Shown: in pieces, positions 11,640-23,558 of the stretch
Layout: each line of letters opens with the position of its first letter
How positions within the stretch are numbered: position 1 is the first letter of the stretch
Assembly: GCA_958496175.1 (NCBI GenBank)
Contig: OY292278.1
Coordinates: 19,034,001-19,098,000 of the forward strand
Origin: Sisyra terminalis
Lineage: Eukaryota; Arthropoda; Insecta; Neuroptera; Sisyridae
Reading direction: 5' to 3'
Length of the DNA stretch: 64,000 nucleotides
The notes under the pieces: generated by a model
What the model was told of the DNA's origin: nothing
The model's input: only the letters and a program-made list of their open reading frames with translations
The model's database searches: none
Position numbers and translations under genes: made by a program

Positions 11640-13715
11640 AGAAAAACCTTGTCTCGAACCTGTTGGTTAATACTGCAGATGTGAAGTGTCGCAAAAGAAT
11701 ATCCATACTTGACTTAACAGACTAATTTAGGTGATACGTGACCTAAAATATGTTTTTTACTGTTGTTAATTGTGTCATTGGACACAACTAACCCAGGAGT
11801 GTTGAATTTTTGAGACATTGAAATAATTGCTTAAAGGCAGAAAGTGCAAATTAATTGTAAGAAAAGGCATTTCTTACCTATTAGTTATAAAGCATGTACA
11901 TTTCTTAATATTATATTTGCTATAAATTGTAAAACTCATTCATCTTACTCTAATTTCATACTTCATTTTCCATACGACTTTTCCTTCTAACAATAGTCAG
12001 TAAAAACTAAAGAAACTTATTCGATAAGGATAAAACATTTTGCATCAGTCACCTACTTGGTTTTCTCATCCTGAAAAATTCAATCCCATTTCGTTTCGTG
12101 TCGTAATCTTTAACATGTGACACCAGCAATTTATGCCTTCCACTTTACACTTGGAATATAATACCTAAGTATTTGGTATTATCGCAAGAAATACCAACCG
12201 TGTTTTTATACAAATAAATAACAAAAATTAACTATATAGTAAAATTACTGCATTGTTCTACTTTTATAAATTGTTATGTATATACTTGGAACTGAGTGTA
12301 AAAGTGCTTTCATTTCGAATTTTTATCAAGAATTTTATATGAAATGAATAATGCTTCCTTGAAAATAATCTTAACGTTATTTTTATGTTCTTATCTGCTC
12401 GTATTTTGCAACGGTTTTGCCTTCTTGAATTTAAAATTTCTTGGTTTTTTTTTATGTAGATTTTCTGTCATCTTTTTGCTGTATTGAATCGGTAAATGTT
12501 TGTCTTTGTCTAGAAAATAATGTGTATATCACGCCGGCATTGTTTCTTGCGTAAAATTATTAGATTAACACTGTTTTGCCCATGTGGAGGGTGGATTTCA
12601 TTAAGATGACTCGTTTAAAATGTTTTCGGGATGTTGCTTTGCAATGATAACGTAAATATGCGTGTTTAGGATAGAACAAATGATGATACAGCTTCGTCAT
12701 ACAGACCGTGAAACGAACACACATGGCGTGAATGGCAGAAATTTGGGAAGCTTTTCGCCAAAGTTGTGTGGCGATGTAAACGATGAACTTTGCGTGTGTT
12801 TTTGAATTAATTAATCTCGTAAAACAGAATTTTCACGCGTTTAACTTCTGAAATTGATGCGAAAATGAGAGATGGGAATAATGAAGCGCATGAACTCTCC
12901 GGAAAGCTTTGCAGACAATTCCCGTGAAATATGTGTAATTTTTAACGAATATTTTATATAACAATAAATTGTTTTAACTCCAGATACAAATTATTTCAAA
13001 TACTATGAAATATCTAATTAAAACTTTTATGCTTTGTTGTTATATTTGTGAAAATTTCAAAAAAGCTCAGTTCCGTTCCCCATATTTTCTATGTTTAGTT
13101 TCAATTTGTACCATAAATTTATGTTATTTAAGAAGCATATTTCTGAAACTAAATACAGAAATTTATGTTGTCAATGCTCTAACAACAAAACATTTACCAA
13201 GTTGTTCAATTCTGTGATAGGTTCATTTATAACATACGCTTAAGAAGTTCATCCCCATGCTTCTCTATTTTCATCAGTCTCATCCTTATGTTAAAAGCTC
13301 TCTCGTTATAATTGGCTGTCATTTGTCATTTGGAAAATATTGTGTAATACGAGAATAATATATTTCAGGACACGAAAATTGAGTTTTGAATAAGTTTTTC
13401 TTATGCCGAGTGTTGCAATAGGGTGTTAGTAGGGCAAATGTTACGGTTCGTTATTAAGGGGTTGTTGCGGTTTGGTGAGAATGTCTAAAATGAATGATTA
13501 GTGCGTAGAGTTTGCGAAATTGCTTGATTTTTTTGAGAAGACATTTGAACCATTAAAACTCACCCCATGACTTTTGAAAATATGAAAAATTAAAAATCTT
13601 TAAAGTTTATTTTATTTTACTAATTAATATGTAGCAGATTTTTGATATTATTCTTCTTAAAGTTGGAGAAAAATTTTCACAACCGATAAATTTGTTGTAC
13701 CCATATTTTACATAA
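11640..13715. other. AT-rich stretch without recognised gene
   Basis: No coding, RNA or repeat signal that I can support. The 70-codon frame at 13005-13217 is hydrophobic chance coding with no family motif. Confidence 0.4.
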
Positions 13716-13775
13716 TATCATTTAATTTTTAGCAGGAAAGTGGACTTGAAGGATGTAAATCCATATACTAACAAT

Positions 13776-13826
13776 TAATTCAGCGACTTTTCGGTTCTAT
13801 ATTTGACCTTCATCAGGCTTCTAAAA
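13776..13826 (-). ncRNA. Hammerhead-type motif, degenerate
   Basis: Minus strand: CTGATGA (13810-13816), A, stem II GGTC/GAACC weakened to about three pairs, then GAAAAGTC in place of GAAACGTC (C to A in stem III), GTC at 13785-13787 and a short stem I (AGC/GCT). CTGATGA, GAA and the GTC cleavage triplet are intact, but the stem III change leaves one base pair, so activity is doubtful. Confidence 0.55.
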
Positions 13827-13975
13827 AATCATATTAATACAAATACATGTTTACAGAACTTTTCAGGACATTCTTCAGGTAAATGTAAAAGTAACTTCTT
13901 CAGGTAAATGAACAATTTAACAATTAAGAATGTCCTGAAAAGTTCTGTAAACATGTGTTTGTATTAATATGATTT

Positions 13976-14026
13976 TTAAGAAGTCTGATGAAGATCAAAT
14001 AAAGAACCGAAACGTCGCTGAATTTA
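13976..14026 (+). ncRNA. Hammerhead-type motif, degenerate stem II
   Basis: CTGATGA (13985-13991), A, then GATC/GAACC where stem II is broken by mismatches, followed by a perfect GAAACGTC (GTC 14014-14016) and stem I AGT/GCT. The invariant core bases are present, but stem II is poorly paired. It is the mirror partner of the minus-strand motif 13785-13816. Confidence 0.55.
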
Positions 14027-14099
14027 TTATTAGTATATGGATTTATATCCTTTAAGTCCACTTTCCTGCTAAAAATTAAATAACTTTCACAATTTTCAA

Positions 14100-16120
14100 A
14101 TTATAAAACAATTATTTCAAGAAAATTTCTAAGCAATCTTAAGTTCTACAATTGAAAGTTCCAGATTACTTATTAACCCAGATAGGAATTCATAATTGAC
14201 CCAAATCTGGGCCAAACTTGCCAGACCTCGCCTAAGGACTCCGAAACGATATCCATGGTCCAGGCCTGACAACCAATCTCAGTTTAACCTAGAAATTTTA
14301 AAAATTATGGAAAAAAACATGTCGATTTTTACTATCCAAAATAATTTAAAACTCAACACAATGTAAAAACGATTTTAGTTATGGTAATTTTTTTTTTGTT
14401 CTCTTATCTTAGTTAAGCCTTGGTTCAGGCTTGTATGCCAAGGTTTGGTAACTAACAACTGGCCTAAGGTTAGCTCTCTTGTGGAGGTTGGAAGTTTCTA
14501 TATAAGCACAATTTAAAAATTAAGCATCCAATAGGGATTTGAACAGACTGAGCTTAAAATTTAATAGAGCTATTACATCACAAAATATTGCTTGAATTTA
14601 AAAATAGGGCATTCTTATAATTCTTGTCTTTTCCTAAGTTTCTCAAAAGACTTGTCTTTTTTATTACTTCTCAAAAATATACATAATAATTAAAGAATCT
14701 TTAAAAAAAATATTAACTATACTTTAAGGTTACAGATTTTTTTTTCTGTAAATGCAAAGATGCCTCTTACCTGGTTATTTTTGATATTTTTTATCCCTTT
14801 TATAAAAGCAATAACGATATTGTCAGCAATTTATCAGAAGTAATCTTACTCAAATTTCTAAGTTTATGTAGGATTGGACGGCAAACTAATAATCAGTACC
14901 TGATTATTACAAAAGCATATTATGATATGAAATACAAAGATAAGAAAATTAATATTCATTCCTGTGGTAGCACCAGTTGATATTGTTAGAAGAGAGTAAA
15001 TTTAGATTTTCTTTTCAATAAGGTGTTAACAAATTTTAAAAGTGAAATCGAACAAATTCGGAAATAGGATATGTGTCCTAAAATGCAACCCTATTGAAAT
15101 ACACCCTATGTTGGTAGCATAAATCGATTCTATTGAATTATGGCTACAATTGACCAACTCTACTAACCATTTTAGTTTCCTATTTATTTTTAAACAGTCT
15201 ATTTATCTTTTGTTGCAGCACCCTTAAGTCTTTACTTTTTCTCTCCATAGTGTGATGATGGAAAAAAATGGCAAAAAAAACAACGTAAATCGCACATTGT
15301 ACACCAGATAGAGCTTTAGAAGCCTAAGAAGGAAAATCCTACATTAAGAGTCAATCGAAACACAAAATTTTTAGCATTGATATCGACAATTTTGGGAGAT
15401 TTTTAATTGTTGTTATGCTTGGGAAAAAAAACTTCTAAAAACTATCTTCCTTGTTTAGATTTAAAAATTGGCATTCTTTTTGTTGAGATAATTTTCCATT
15501 AGACGTACGGTGTGCAAGTTTACATTAGACTTTTCATCTTTTTTTTCTTAAATTTTAAATTAACAAGCTATGAACGGCGAATAGAGAGCCCAAGGGTTTT
15601 TTTATAATTTTATTGGCAATCTGTTACTTCTTGTAACTATGAGCCAATTTGCAGCGGAGTCCCTTCCTGCTTTCATTAGCGAAGCAAATCCATTAGTTCA
15701 TCTGGTGTCTTCTTTTGGTTTTTTTTTACTCTGTGGAGAATAAATTATCGCATTGGTGTGATTTTTCAATCCCTCATAGGAAGCCTTACTCTTTGATTAA
15801 ATCATGCTCTGAATGGTCCTTATTTTTAATTCCCGGCGAAGGGTTTCAAAAGTAGTAATTTAAGATTAAGCTATTGGAAGAATCGCAAGATTTACTGGCA
15901 TAAGCTCAGAGTTCTAATCCATACTATTTTGGAATGTTAACAGGCTTGAATAAAAGGAATTTCTTTTCTTTTGACACTTTTGACCCTTTACCGATGAGCC
16001 CATGCAATGGTTTGAATTTTTATATGGTTTGGGATCTTTTTTTCACAATATGAATTCTCCAGGTTAGCCATTTGTCAAGGTGAAGTTCTCGATATAATAC
16101 TGACTCTGAGTTTAGAACAG
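14100..16120. other. AT-rich stretch without recognised gene
   Basis: Mostly featureless. At 14200-14490 there are scattered GGCCA/TTGGCC-rich words (CCAAATCTGGGCCAAACTTG, CTAAGGTTAG) that look like a decayed repeat with no clear ends. No protein-coding signal. Confidence 0.4.
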
Positions 16121-16129
16121 CTTAATGGA

Positions 16130-16310
16130 TAATAATATATGTCTTATGAGACTCAATTTCTTCCTTATTACGACGCGTTTTAACATTTTTAGACTGTCAT
16201 CATGAGGTAATAATTATTCTGTCAATTGTCTATTGACAAAATAATTAAGAGATGTTTTATAATCCATTAATTTATTGTGACTCGGAAATAAATAAAATAC
16301 TTATCAATGT
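16130..16310. repeat. Inverted fragments of the 54-kb PLE terminus
   Basis: The minus strand from 16215 down to 16130 matches the sequence after the PLE stop codon at 54.27-54.36 kb (ATTACC, then GCGTCGTAATAA, then GAAATTGAGTC, then ACATATAT). The plus strand from about 16221 reads TTGACAAAATAATTA, and then at 16275 GTGACTCGGAAATAAATAAA, which matches 54.22-54.26 kb read on the minus strand. The two pieces point in opposite directions, the inverted layout seen in the other PLE relics. Confidence 0.65.
16165..16213 (-). ncRNA. Hammerhead-type motif, degenerate (54-kb subfamily)
   Basis: The minus strand has CTCATGA (16200-16206, G for the invariant core base in CTGATGA lost), weak stem II, AAAAC instead of GAAAC, and GCGTC with GTC at 16172-16174. 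Stem I ATTAC/GTAAT is kept. Two core changes should abolish cleavage. It is clearly the same family as 54305-54339. Confidence 0.55.
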
Positions 16311-16570
16311 TAAATTTAGAGTAGCTTTCCTTTTTAAATACGTTGAAGAACAGTTACTCCTTCTAAAGGTGAAATTCACAAGAGCAGTATTTGTTTCATT
16401 TAATTTAATCTTCCATTTTACTATCCATATTTCTATCAAGTTGAGCTGGGGATGTAGATTTGCCACTATGGTTCTGAGATTCTTACTTCTAGCTGTTATG
16501 TTATATAGGGTCCAGTTCATTTCCTTGAGGATGCCTACTCTAATTTGTTGTTCATATGCCGAATAATAAA
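16272..16570 (-). pseudogene. Jockey-like LINE reverse transcriptase fragment
   Basis: The 82-codon minus frame (16520 to 16272) reads NLRTIVANLHPQLNLIEIWI, then VKWKIKLNETNTALVNFTFRRS. This matches the segment after YADD in jockey-type reverse transcriptases (..l..hl..le.W...WkIkiN..Ks..v.FtrR). The YADD box itself is not found upstream, and the fragment ends in the PLE-derived sequence near 16310. Short, truncated at both ends, no function expected. Confidence 0.6.
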
Positions 16571-16579
16571 TTTAATCCT

Positions 16580-19100
16580 TAGAAATCAGTTTCCGTTTCA
16601 AGTGGTGCATAATAGTGTAGTAAAAACTTAGTGCAGTATAAACAGACGGGCTTAAATTTTTAATCTCTTTTAGAGGGTACATGACACTTCACCGAAATAT
16701 CGCACCCATCTTAGAATAAAGGTACAACTCAAAAATTAAACTTACCGGGAAATCGAAAATAAAGTTCTTGTTCAATACTATTTACTAGTCATTCCAATAA
16801 AGAAACAACTTTGCTTATTTAGTGGGGGAACATTCTAGAGTTGCCTTTCTATTCTTCATACAAAATAGGCGAATTCCTCAATTTAAAGCTGTTGCTAACT
16901 CAATACTTCAATAATATTTTTGAGTTATACCTACCTCTATTCGTCTATTCGTCGACAGGTGTGATATATTTTCTGAGAACTTTTAGATACTCGGTTCATT
17001 TCGACAAAAAATAACTTCTTAACCAGATTTCTGATGAAATATCACTTAGTTGGTTGTACTAAATGTGTAAAATATAAGTTATTAATTATCTAATTTTTGG
17101 AGAAAACCAATATAATCATTAAATTTGTTGAATTATGAGTACCAGATTATAATATACTTTTACTTTTTTTAGTCAAAATAAGATTACAAATTAAGTCATC
17201 TGAAAGAACTAAGAAATCTGTGTTCTCATTTAATTTTCAAAGTGCATCTTAAATTTTTTCCTTCAACAATACCAAATGGCAAAAGTAGGTTGCACGAATG
17301 TCATAAACTAAGACCATTTTCTTACGAGACACATTTAAATGGAGGAAATAATTCCGATTTTCACATACAAACAGCACTGGAATCGATCCGTGTCTCTAAA
17401 TGCTTTTTTCTCCATTTTATATCAGGATAATGGTCCCGGATGAGAACTCGAGTGAGTAAATTGATCCTGATAAATGATTGTTATCCTTCCGCATGGCCAA
17501 ACACACTGGATCACTTCCTTTTTACCACACAAACATATAAGTACAAATCAGTTTCGTTTCTGTCGACTTATTCACGGTCAAAATTTTTAAAGCTCAAACA
17601 TTTATTTTCCTTTATGCTATAAAATTATAAACATTTATCGTCCGTTTCAATAATATTTCGTTTTAAACGCGGATACTTGATGGAAATAAGTAGGTAAGCT
17701 GGTATTTATGGTGGAAGAGTTAAGAAGATACTTTACGTTTGATTCAATAATAAAATGTGTATTTTGGAGAAAGTATTCATTTTTAGTGTTACCATTTTGG
17801 GGTGGATAATAACTTTTACGAATTAAGCGGATAGTAGTTAAATGTGCATTATTAAAATTTAAGGAGAAGAACACAGATGGAAAGGATTTGAGGGCTTTGT
17901 TCCCATTCTTTTCCATTTAAGTAATTCTATCTTAATAAAACGCTGGTTGGAAATGAATTTTTCATTACGATAAGAATAATTCTCAATTTAATCCCAAATA
18001 AGATTATGAACGTGTATTTTAATAATGATAACAACAATAATAATGGACGAAATCAAATTAGAATTTATTACAATTTCATAGCGAAGTATCAAGATGAAAA
18101 TTTCTCTATTTCGAACAAAACTGGATTACGTTTAAGCTCTAATATTATGATGGAGTGGCGACGAGTGTTGAAAATGGGGACAAGGGGGTTTATAACTAGA
18201 TGAAAACAGAAAGAGTGTGGGAGAAATATCTGCTTGGGCTAGGACGATTCGTATTTATGGAGCTTATACGTTATCGGGATTAGCACAGAAGGAGAATTGG
18301 AGAACAGTTTATCATTCTGTCATCAATTTTCGAGCTCCCGTCCAAATTCAGTTTGCACACTTTTGCATTGGCACACCATTAGATAAGGGATGAAATGTGT
18401 CTTAAATTTGCCTCAAAAATTGGATCAGTTAATCAAAATTTTTATTTTTCCCACGTCCATATCTGTCCGATATGCTACAACAGAATTATGCTCGTTATAT
18501 ATATTATCAGGAAGACGAAGATGTTCATAAAAATTCACTTCACATAACACATAAAGTAATCGTTATATGACGCTTACAAATTGGAGTGAGGAAAAGTGAG
18601 GAGAGTTTAGGTTCAGTAACCTAAAATCGCCTTTTTTGTTTTACAGGATAGAAACGAATTTCTTGAGGATTAATATTTTAAGAAAAAAGGTCGTTAACAA
18701 AAAAAAAAATGGATTGAAATTGATAATCAAAACGAAAATTTGAAAACCGTTTCCTGGATTATAAATTATAAATTTACTTTAGTGAGAAGGAAAAGTTTTT
18801 TATGTTCAAAGAATAAAAATTATCATTTTCCATGTTTATTTTTTTAAATGTATAAATTAAGGCAAGAAATAAAGATATGTTTTTTTAAAAATACCAAATA
18901 GACCAAAATCCTAGCACTGATTAGGAGACCCATTTATTTTTCAAACATAAGATAAATAACAAATTTTCTTCTGTGGTTAATTATTTGAGTTAGGCAATTT
19001 TTTTGTTTTTGTCACATACTTTATGATTGAATTTTCTTTTGATTACAATAAAGTTCGATGCATTATTTATCCGTTTGATATTCTTCATTTTTTTTCAGTT
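16580..19100. other. AT-rich stretch without recognised gene
   Basis: Open frames at 17242-17622, 17647-17916 and 18006-18203 carry no motif and show no splice or codon-use support. An AAT/AAC-rich run sits at about 18020-18045. Nothing else that I can support. Confidence 0.4.
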
Positions 19101-19101
19101 C

Positions 19102-19412
19102 GAAATTTTGCAACTCTCCTAATGTTTTTTAAATGGTCAGGTTTTCACGTAATGCAATTCAATAGTATACATCAGGGGTCATCAATTAGTTGATCAATTA
19201 GTTGGGGTCCGTCTTAAGAAACAAAATGTATATACAATGTATAAAATATAAACAAATGTATTAGAAATTTTGCAACTCTCCTAATGTTTCTTGAATGGTC
19301 GGGTTTTCATATAATGTAATTCAATAGTATACACCAGGGGTCACTAATTAGTTTCGATTGGGATCCGTTTTAAGAAATGAAATGTATACAATGTAAACAA
19401 ATGTATTAACGG
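19102..19412 (+). repeat. Tandem duplication of a hAT-type end (period 162)
   Basis: Two copies of a unit starting GAAATTTTGCAACTCTCC (19102 and 19264) differ by about 15 percent. Each includes CAGGGGTCA (19173 and 19335), followed by TTAGTT and GATCCGT- or GTCCGT-type sequence, the shape of a hAT terminal repeat. A hAT-like transposase fragment lies beyond it on the minus strand, so these may be its 3' end, duplicated. Confidence 0.55.
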
Positions 19413-19801
19413 AAATAGCAAAGAGATTTTTTAACATATCAATAAGGAAAATGGCATTTTTTATTGTGGAATATATGTATGAAGTTTTTATAGTAAAATT
19501 GGTCCGAGAAATTGACATTCAAGCCTGCAGATGTTCTTCAGTAAGTCGAGATCATAATTTATTCTTAATGAAGTTCACCATCGAAAATGATGCTTCACAA
19601 ATATATATTATCCCAAACAAAGTAAGAAGTTTCAAAGTTAATTTTTGTAGTTCTGGATATATTTATTAACACACACAAATTTTATCCAGAACTCTTCTGG
19701 AGAACTGAAAATTTTTGCATGTTTGTGATTTCCTAGAAATCGATAATTTCTATCTACAGAGTAGTTTTATTACTCCCAAAAACAATTACAGTTTCGTCGC
19801 T

Positions 19802-20134
19802 CTATTCACCATCAGGATGTAAAGAATAAATGCTACTGAGGATTTCTACTATATTCTCAATTTTCTTAAGATCTATGAATCTTTTTATAAATTTTAATCT
19901 AAGATCCGTTATGATCGTCTTGTATTGGCCAACGTCAATCTCATTGTCACTGCTGATCATTTTATTTAAATTGAGGAAATGTAAGCATTCATTACCAATA
20001 TCATTGATAAAGAGATCGAATTTTCGCGAAAAACGTAATAATTTCAGGATATCACATTGTAAAATATTACGATTTGGTGTTAAAATGTTGATAATATTCA
20101 GGATGTCTCCTGATTTTATATGAGTTTTTTTCAT
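19802..20134 (-). pseudogene. hAT-like (SCAND3/GTF2IRD2-type) transposase fragment
   Basis: This is a 110-codon open frame. Its C-terminal half (YKTIITDLRLKFIKRFIDLKK, then VEILSSIYSL) fits the pattern yk.lI..L..eF..RF.D in the region after DUF4371 of hAT-derived GTF2IRD2/SCAND3-like proteins. The first half (LLRFSRKFDLFIND, HFLNLN) could be the preceding F..DI..LN..L segment, but it is weaker. There is no zinc finger, catalytic D/E or dimerisation domain here, so it is a fragment. The CAGGGGTC ends at 19173 and 19335 lie on its 3' side, as expected for one element. The overlapping plus frame (19830-20123) is a shadow. Confidence 0.4.
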
Positions 20135-20234
20135 TTCACTTTGACAAATAAGTTTTCATTTTCCTTGTGGATTTTAGTTATAGTTCGTAAAAAACAATGT
20201 TCCGATTTTGAATGAATAAGACAATTCGATTTCA

Positions 20235-20760
20235 ATCAAAAGTAAAACAGAATTAAAAGATTTAATGGTTGAAAATAATTTCATAAACATCAACATTATG
20301 ATACAATTAGCAGATGATGTGGCCCTACTTAACTATGGGACAAAGAATACTCCAAAAATTATGCTTAAAAACTATATACCAATAGTAGAGCAATGGTGCA
20401 CTAAATGCAAAGTTGTGATGACTTCTGAAAAACCCAAACTTGTCACATTCACCTGTGTTACCTATAGAAGAAATATTCCAACATCAAACCTAAGGCTCAA
20501 AGAAGCATTAGGCTTAGGATTAGAAGCAAGCATGGAAAAGCTACACAAAAATATGAGGTTCAAAACTACGTATTTTGTTTCGAATGGAATCTTCTATCTC
20601 ATTACTATTGAAGCTGTAAGTATAATATATAAGGCAATAATCAGGCCCTTATCGTTGTATGGCAATGAAAAATGTGGAATTGTTCTAAGGTCTAAAGTTT
20701 TTAAAAAATATCCTTTAGATCATTAACCAAAGCATCGTGGTACGAGAGGTGGAATATTCT
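20235..20760 (+). pseudogene. Jockey-like LINE reverse transcriptase fragment
   Basis: The open frame from 20265 contains QLADDVALLNYG, equivalent to the catalytic YADD box with Y replaced by L. It continues IVEQWCTKCKVVMTSEKPKLVTF (the W...W.i..n..K...v.F block) and ends with IIYKAIIRPLSLYG (the iykaiirPil.YG block). Between them the expected YLG..LD motif is unrecognisable. After 20726 a shifted frame (ASWYERWNI) resembles the pWYvrN motif. The element is truncated on both sides and bounded by SINE sequence at about 20929. Confidence 0.7.
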
Positions 20761-20928
20761 GAGAAAATATTTACAGGGACTTGGGTATGTTGTTAATTAA
20801 CGTAAATTTATGCTCAAAAGTTTTACCTCAGGTACAGGAATTTTTTACTGGGCTATTTCAACAAAATGTTTACTGTTGTAGCAATTCCACCACCACCAGC
20901 AGTAGGAGACTAAAAAGAGCTTATTGGT

Positions 20929-20990
20929 GGCTCAGGAGTTAAGCTGGCCGCTACAAAATTAGTATATAGATCCTGAGTCCAATTTCATTC
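20929..20990 (+). mobile_element. tRNA-derived SINE, 5' head fragment
   Basis: GGTGGCTCAGGAGTTAAG followed by GGCCGCTACAAAATTAG and ATCCTGAGTCC aligns with the tRNA-like head of the minus-strand SINE copies elsewhere in the window. The copy is cut off at about 20990, where a second SINE in the opposite orientation begins. Confidence 0.55.
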
Positions 20991-21150
20991 TTTTTTATTA
21001 TTATTTGCCGTTGCTTTATAATTACTTACGTTTTAGCGACTCTAGAGTTTATAAAAATCCATATGACAAGAAATACTGAAAATTATGAATATGAAAGAGA
21101 GAAATACCAGTACTAAAGTGGCCACCAAAACTTCTCGATAACCAGTAGGT
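20991..21150 (-). mobile_element. tRNA-derived SINE
   Basis: Read on the minus strand: CCTACTGGTTATCGAGAAG head, then GGTGGCCAC, then the family body GGATTTTTATAAAC, AGAGTCGCTAAAA, TAATTATAAAGC and ACGGCAAATAATAATA tail. The same body is found at 52.7 kb. B box poorly preserved. Confidence 0.65.
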
Positions 21151-21169
21151 GTAAGGTTCAATTTTTGTA

Positions 21170-23455
21170 TCAAAGAAATTTTCAATATTTTTTTTATTTA
21201 CAGCTTTTTGTTAACACTGGAGTTCCTTAAAACCCAGGCAGTTATTAAATGACGATAAATAATAGCAAAAAAATCCAAATTAGGAAACCAAATAAGGGAC
21301 TAAATTTATATTACTACAGTTTGGACCATTAGTGAGCAAATTACACGTCATTGTACTGTGATATATTAATACAACTATAGAGTATAAGATATATAGATAC
21401 TGAAAGAATACATAGTAAGCAATGATAATAAAATCACCAACACATGAGCCGTTTAAAGTCTTTGGGAGTCAAAGTATGATTCCTATCCTTGATTGTTAAA
21501 CAATATTTTATAAACTACAAATACATATTTTATTTAAATATGTGAATATTGTAATGTAAATATTTTTGTAACTATTGTTAAATCAATGAACCAACAAATA
21601 ATTTTTCGGAAATCCTTTTATATGATACTTGTGCTAGATTATTTTATTCTGACATTAAACTCTTGTGTTTCGTTTTAGTTACATAAGAGAAATGTGTGGG
21701 AAACCTCGAAAGGAGTAAAGTAAATATAATGTGGCCACTGAAGTTATAACATTCTAATGATCCGAAATGTGTTTTTGGTTCATTGCAACAGCAAAAGAAA
21801 CGGAAAATGTAAAGCGACGGCAACAAAGAGAAAGAGAGCGATCTAGTATGGAATTTGAACATAAACTGTGATTTATTCCGGAAAGCTTAGTGCTCATTCT
21901 TATACACACATTTACGGACCCTTAAATATTATGAGATTTCCGTTTTGTACCACGATCATAAGGCATATTTATTCTTTATATTATATCCACTCGGTTAGTA
22001 ATTCCATTTGGATGAAAATAATATTTTCAGAGCTTTGCACGGAAAATTAGGATTTTGAAATTAATTGAGAGAAATGCTTTTAAATCTGTGTGAGATTTGG
22101 TCTTGACCAGAGTATTGGTCAAAGTTGAACAAGTATTCCAATCTTAATTCTATTTACTTTTAATATCTACAGTCAACAGTTTCAAATGAAGCTTTTTTCT
22201 TCCATTTTCCAGTTGTTTTTCTTTCAAGGATAAAGTGAGGAAAAGGTTAAATTTCTCATGAAATTGTCTCGATGGATTCGATGGAATTCATTTGTGAAAT
22301 TCGTAAAACACATAAATGAGAGAAATTAAATTAAATCCGAGCAAATCACTGTCTGGTGTGGAAATTTGGAAAATAAATTATCCAAAATACGTACAATTGC
22401 CAGCAAAAAGAAACTTTGCCATGTACACATGCAATTTTCTATCTAATAAAGCTGTAGCGACGCCATTTAAGCTCATTAAGCTCCGATTAACAAAAATAAA
22501 AGCTGACAATAAGACATTGTGAATGTGTCAAAGTAAATGAAACAAAGAACAAAGCTAAAAAAAAAGTTGAAAAAATTACACTTTTTCCTCTTCATTAAAA
22601 AAAGGACAGAAGAGAAACGGAAAGAACACAGAGTCATTTAGAAATAAAAAAATATAAAAGTAATTTCAAATTCTTCGCCTGGAAAAACGATTGTATTTTT
22701 TGTCAGTAATAAATATCGTTGGTGCTTTTTTTTCTCGATAGTTGGCTATATCGAAGACTAAAGCTTCGGGCAAATTTAAGGGTAAATTAATGGCACTCTT
22801 ATTAAAATAATGACAGTGGTAATTTGGTGGAAAATTAAAGGTGAAATAAAACTAATTAAAAATGAAAATTGCCGTCATTTAGAAAATAAATGTTAGTCTA
22901 TTTTGTCTAAATATTTGTTTTTTTTTTGGTCACTAGTTTTTCTTTTTGTTCGGGTGAAAAAATATTTTATGCTCATGTGTGCGTATTGAAATGAATAAGT
23001 AATGTTACTTAATGTTTACCTTCTCTATTATTCATATGAATACCTATAGTTTTATCCTGCCATATATTTGCCATTAGAATTCATAAAAATTTTCTACTTT
23101 CATACCGGTACTTTTCTTTTGTTTTATGTGAAACATTGAGCATTTTATATGATAACGCTTCCGTAATTTACTATTTACATTTTTGATTACAAGTCTTTTA
23201 GTTATACACTTCAAAACGTAGCTCTAAAAATAATTCAACACATGAAATTTTTTTATTTCTAGAAATGATTGAACTATCTTATAAACTTTTCAAAAAACTA
23301 ACGCTAATTAATTCTTTAAAAAAAGGCATTTTTATTTTTCTAACGTGCAAATTAGTATCAAAATGATTCCAAAGTAACAAAACAACTCGTTTACCCCATG
23401 GTACAAATTAGAAAACAAATGGAAGAAACCCCATTGTTTAAAAATGGTTTGTTTT
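21170..23455. other. AT-rich stretch without recognised gene
   Basis: No supported gene, RNA or repeat. Short frames at 21644, 21868 and 22316 lack motifs. Confidence 0.4.
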
Positions 23456-23460
23456 TAAAA

Positions 23461-23558
23461 ATAATAATTCCGATTAAATTAAGAGATTTTTTTTATAAAG
23501 GTGGATTTTCCAGGATGAGGTTAATTAAGCCTCAGCACTGCAGTCTTAGGATCTATCG
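23461..23558 (+). repeat. Direct repeat flanking a LINE, left copy
   Basis: Starts ATAATAATTCCGATTAAATT and ends CAGTCTTAGGATCTATCG; it matches 24480-24578 at roughly 85 percent. The LINE fragment lies exactly between the two, so they may be an unusually long target-site duplication. Confidence 0.65.

Larger units (their letters stand above)
13719..14083. repeat. Long hairpin (inverted PLE termini with two hammerhead motifs)
   Basis: Arms 13719-13875 and 13925-14083 are reverse complements over about 157 bases, with only about 49 bases between them (that spacer itself contains a duplicated CTTCAGGTAAATG). Outer arm sequence matches the 141-571 repeat (AAGTCCACTTTCCTGCTA; TATATGGATTTATATCC). 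Each arm carries a hammerhead-type motif pointing outward (minus 13785-13816, plus 13985-14016). Arm identity looks above 85 percent by eye. This is the same PLE-type terminus as at 0.14-0.57 kb but with longer arms. Confidence 0.8.

Noticed and set aside
19830..20123. 97-codon plus-strand frame
   Set aside because: Antisense shadow of the hAT-like frame 19802-20134.
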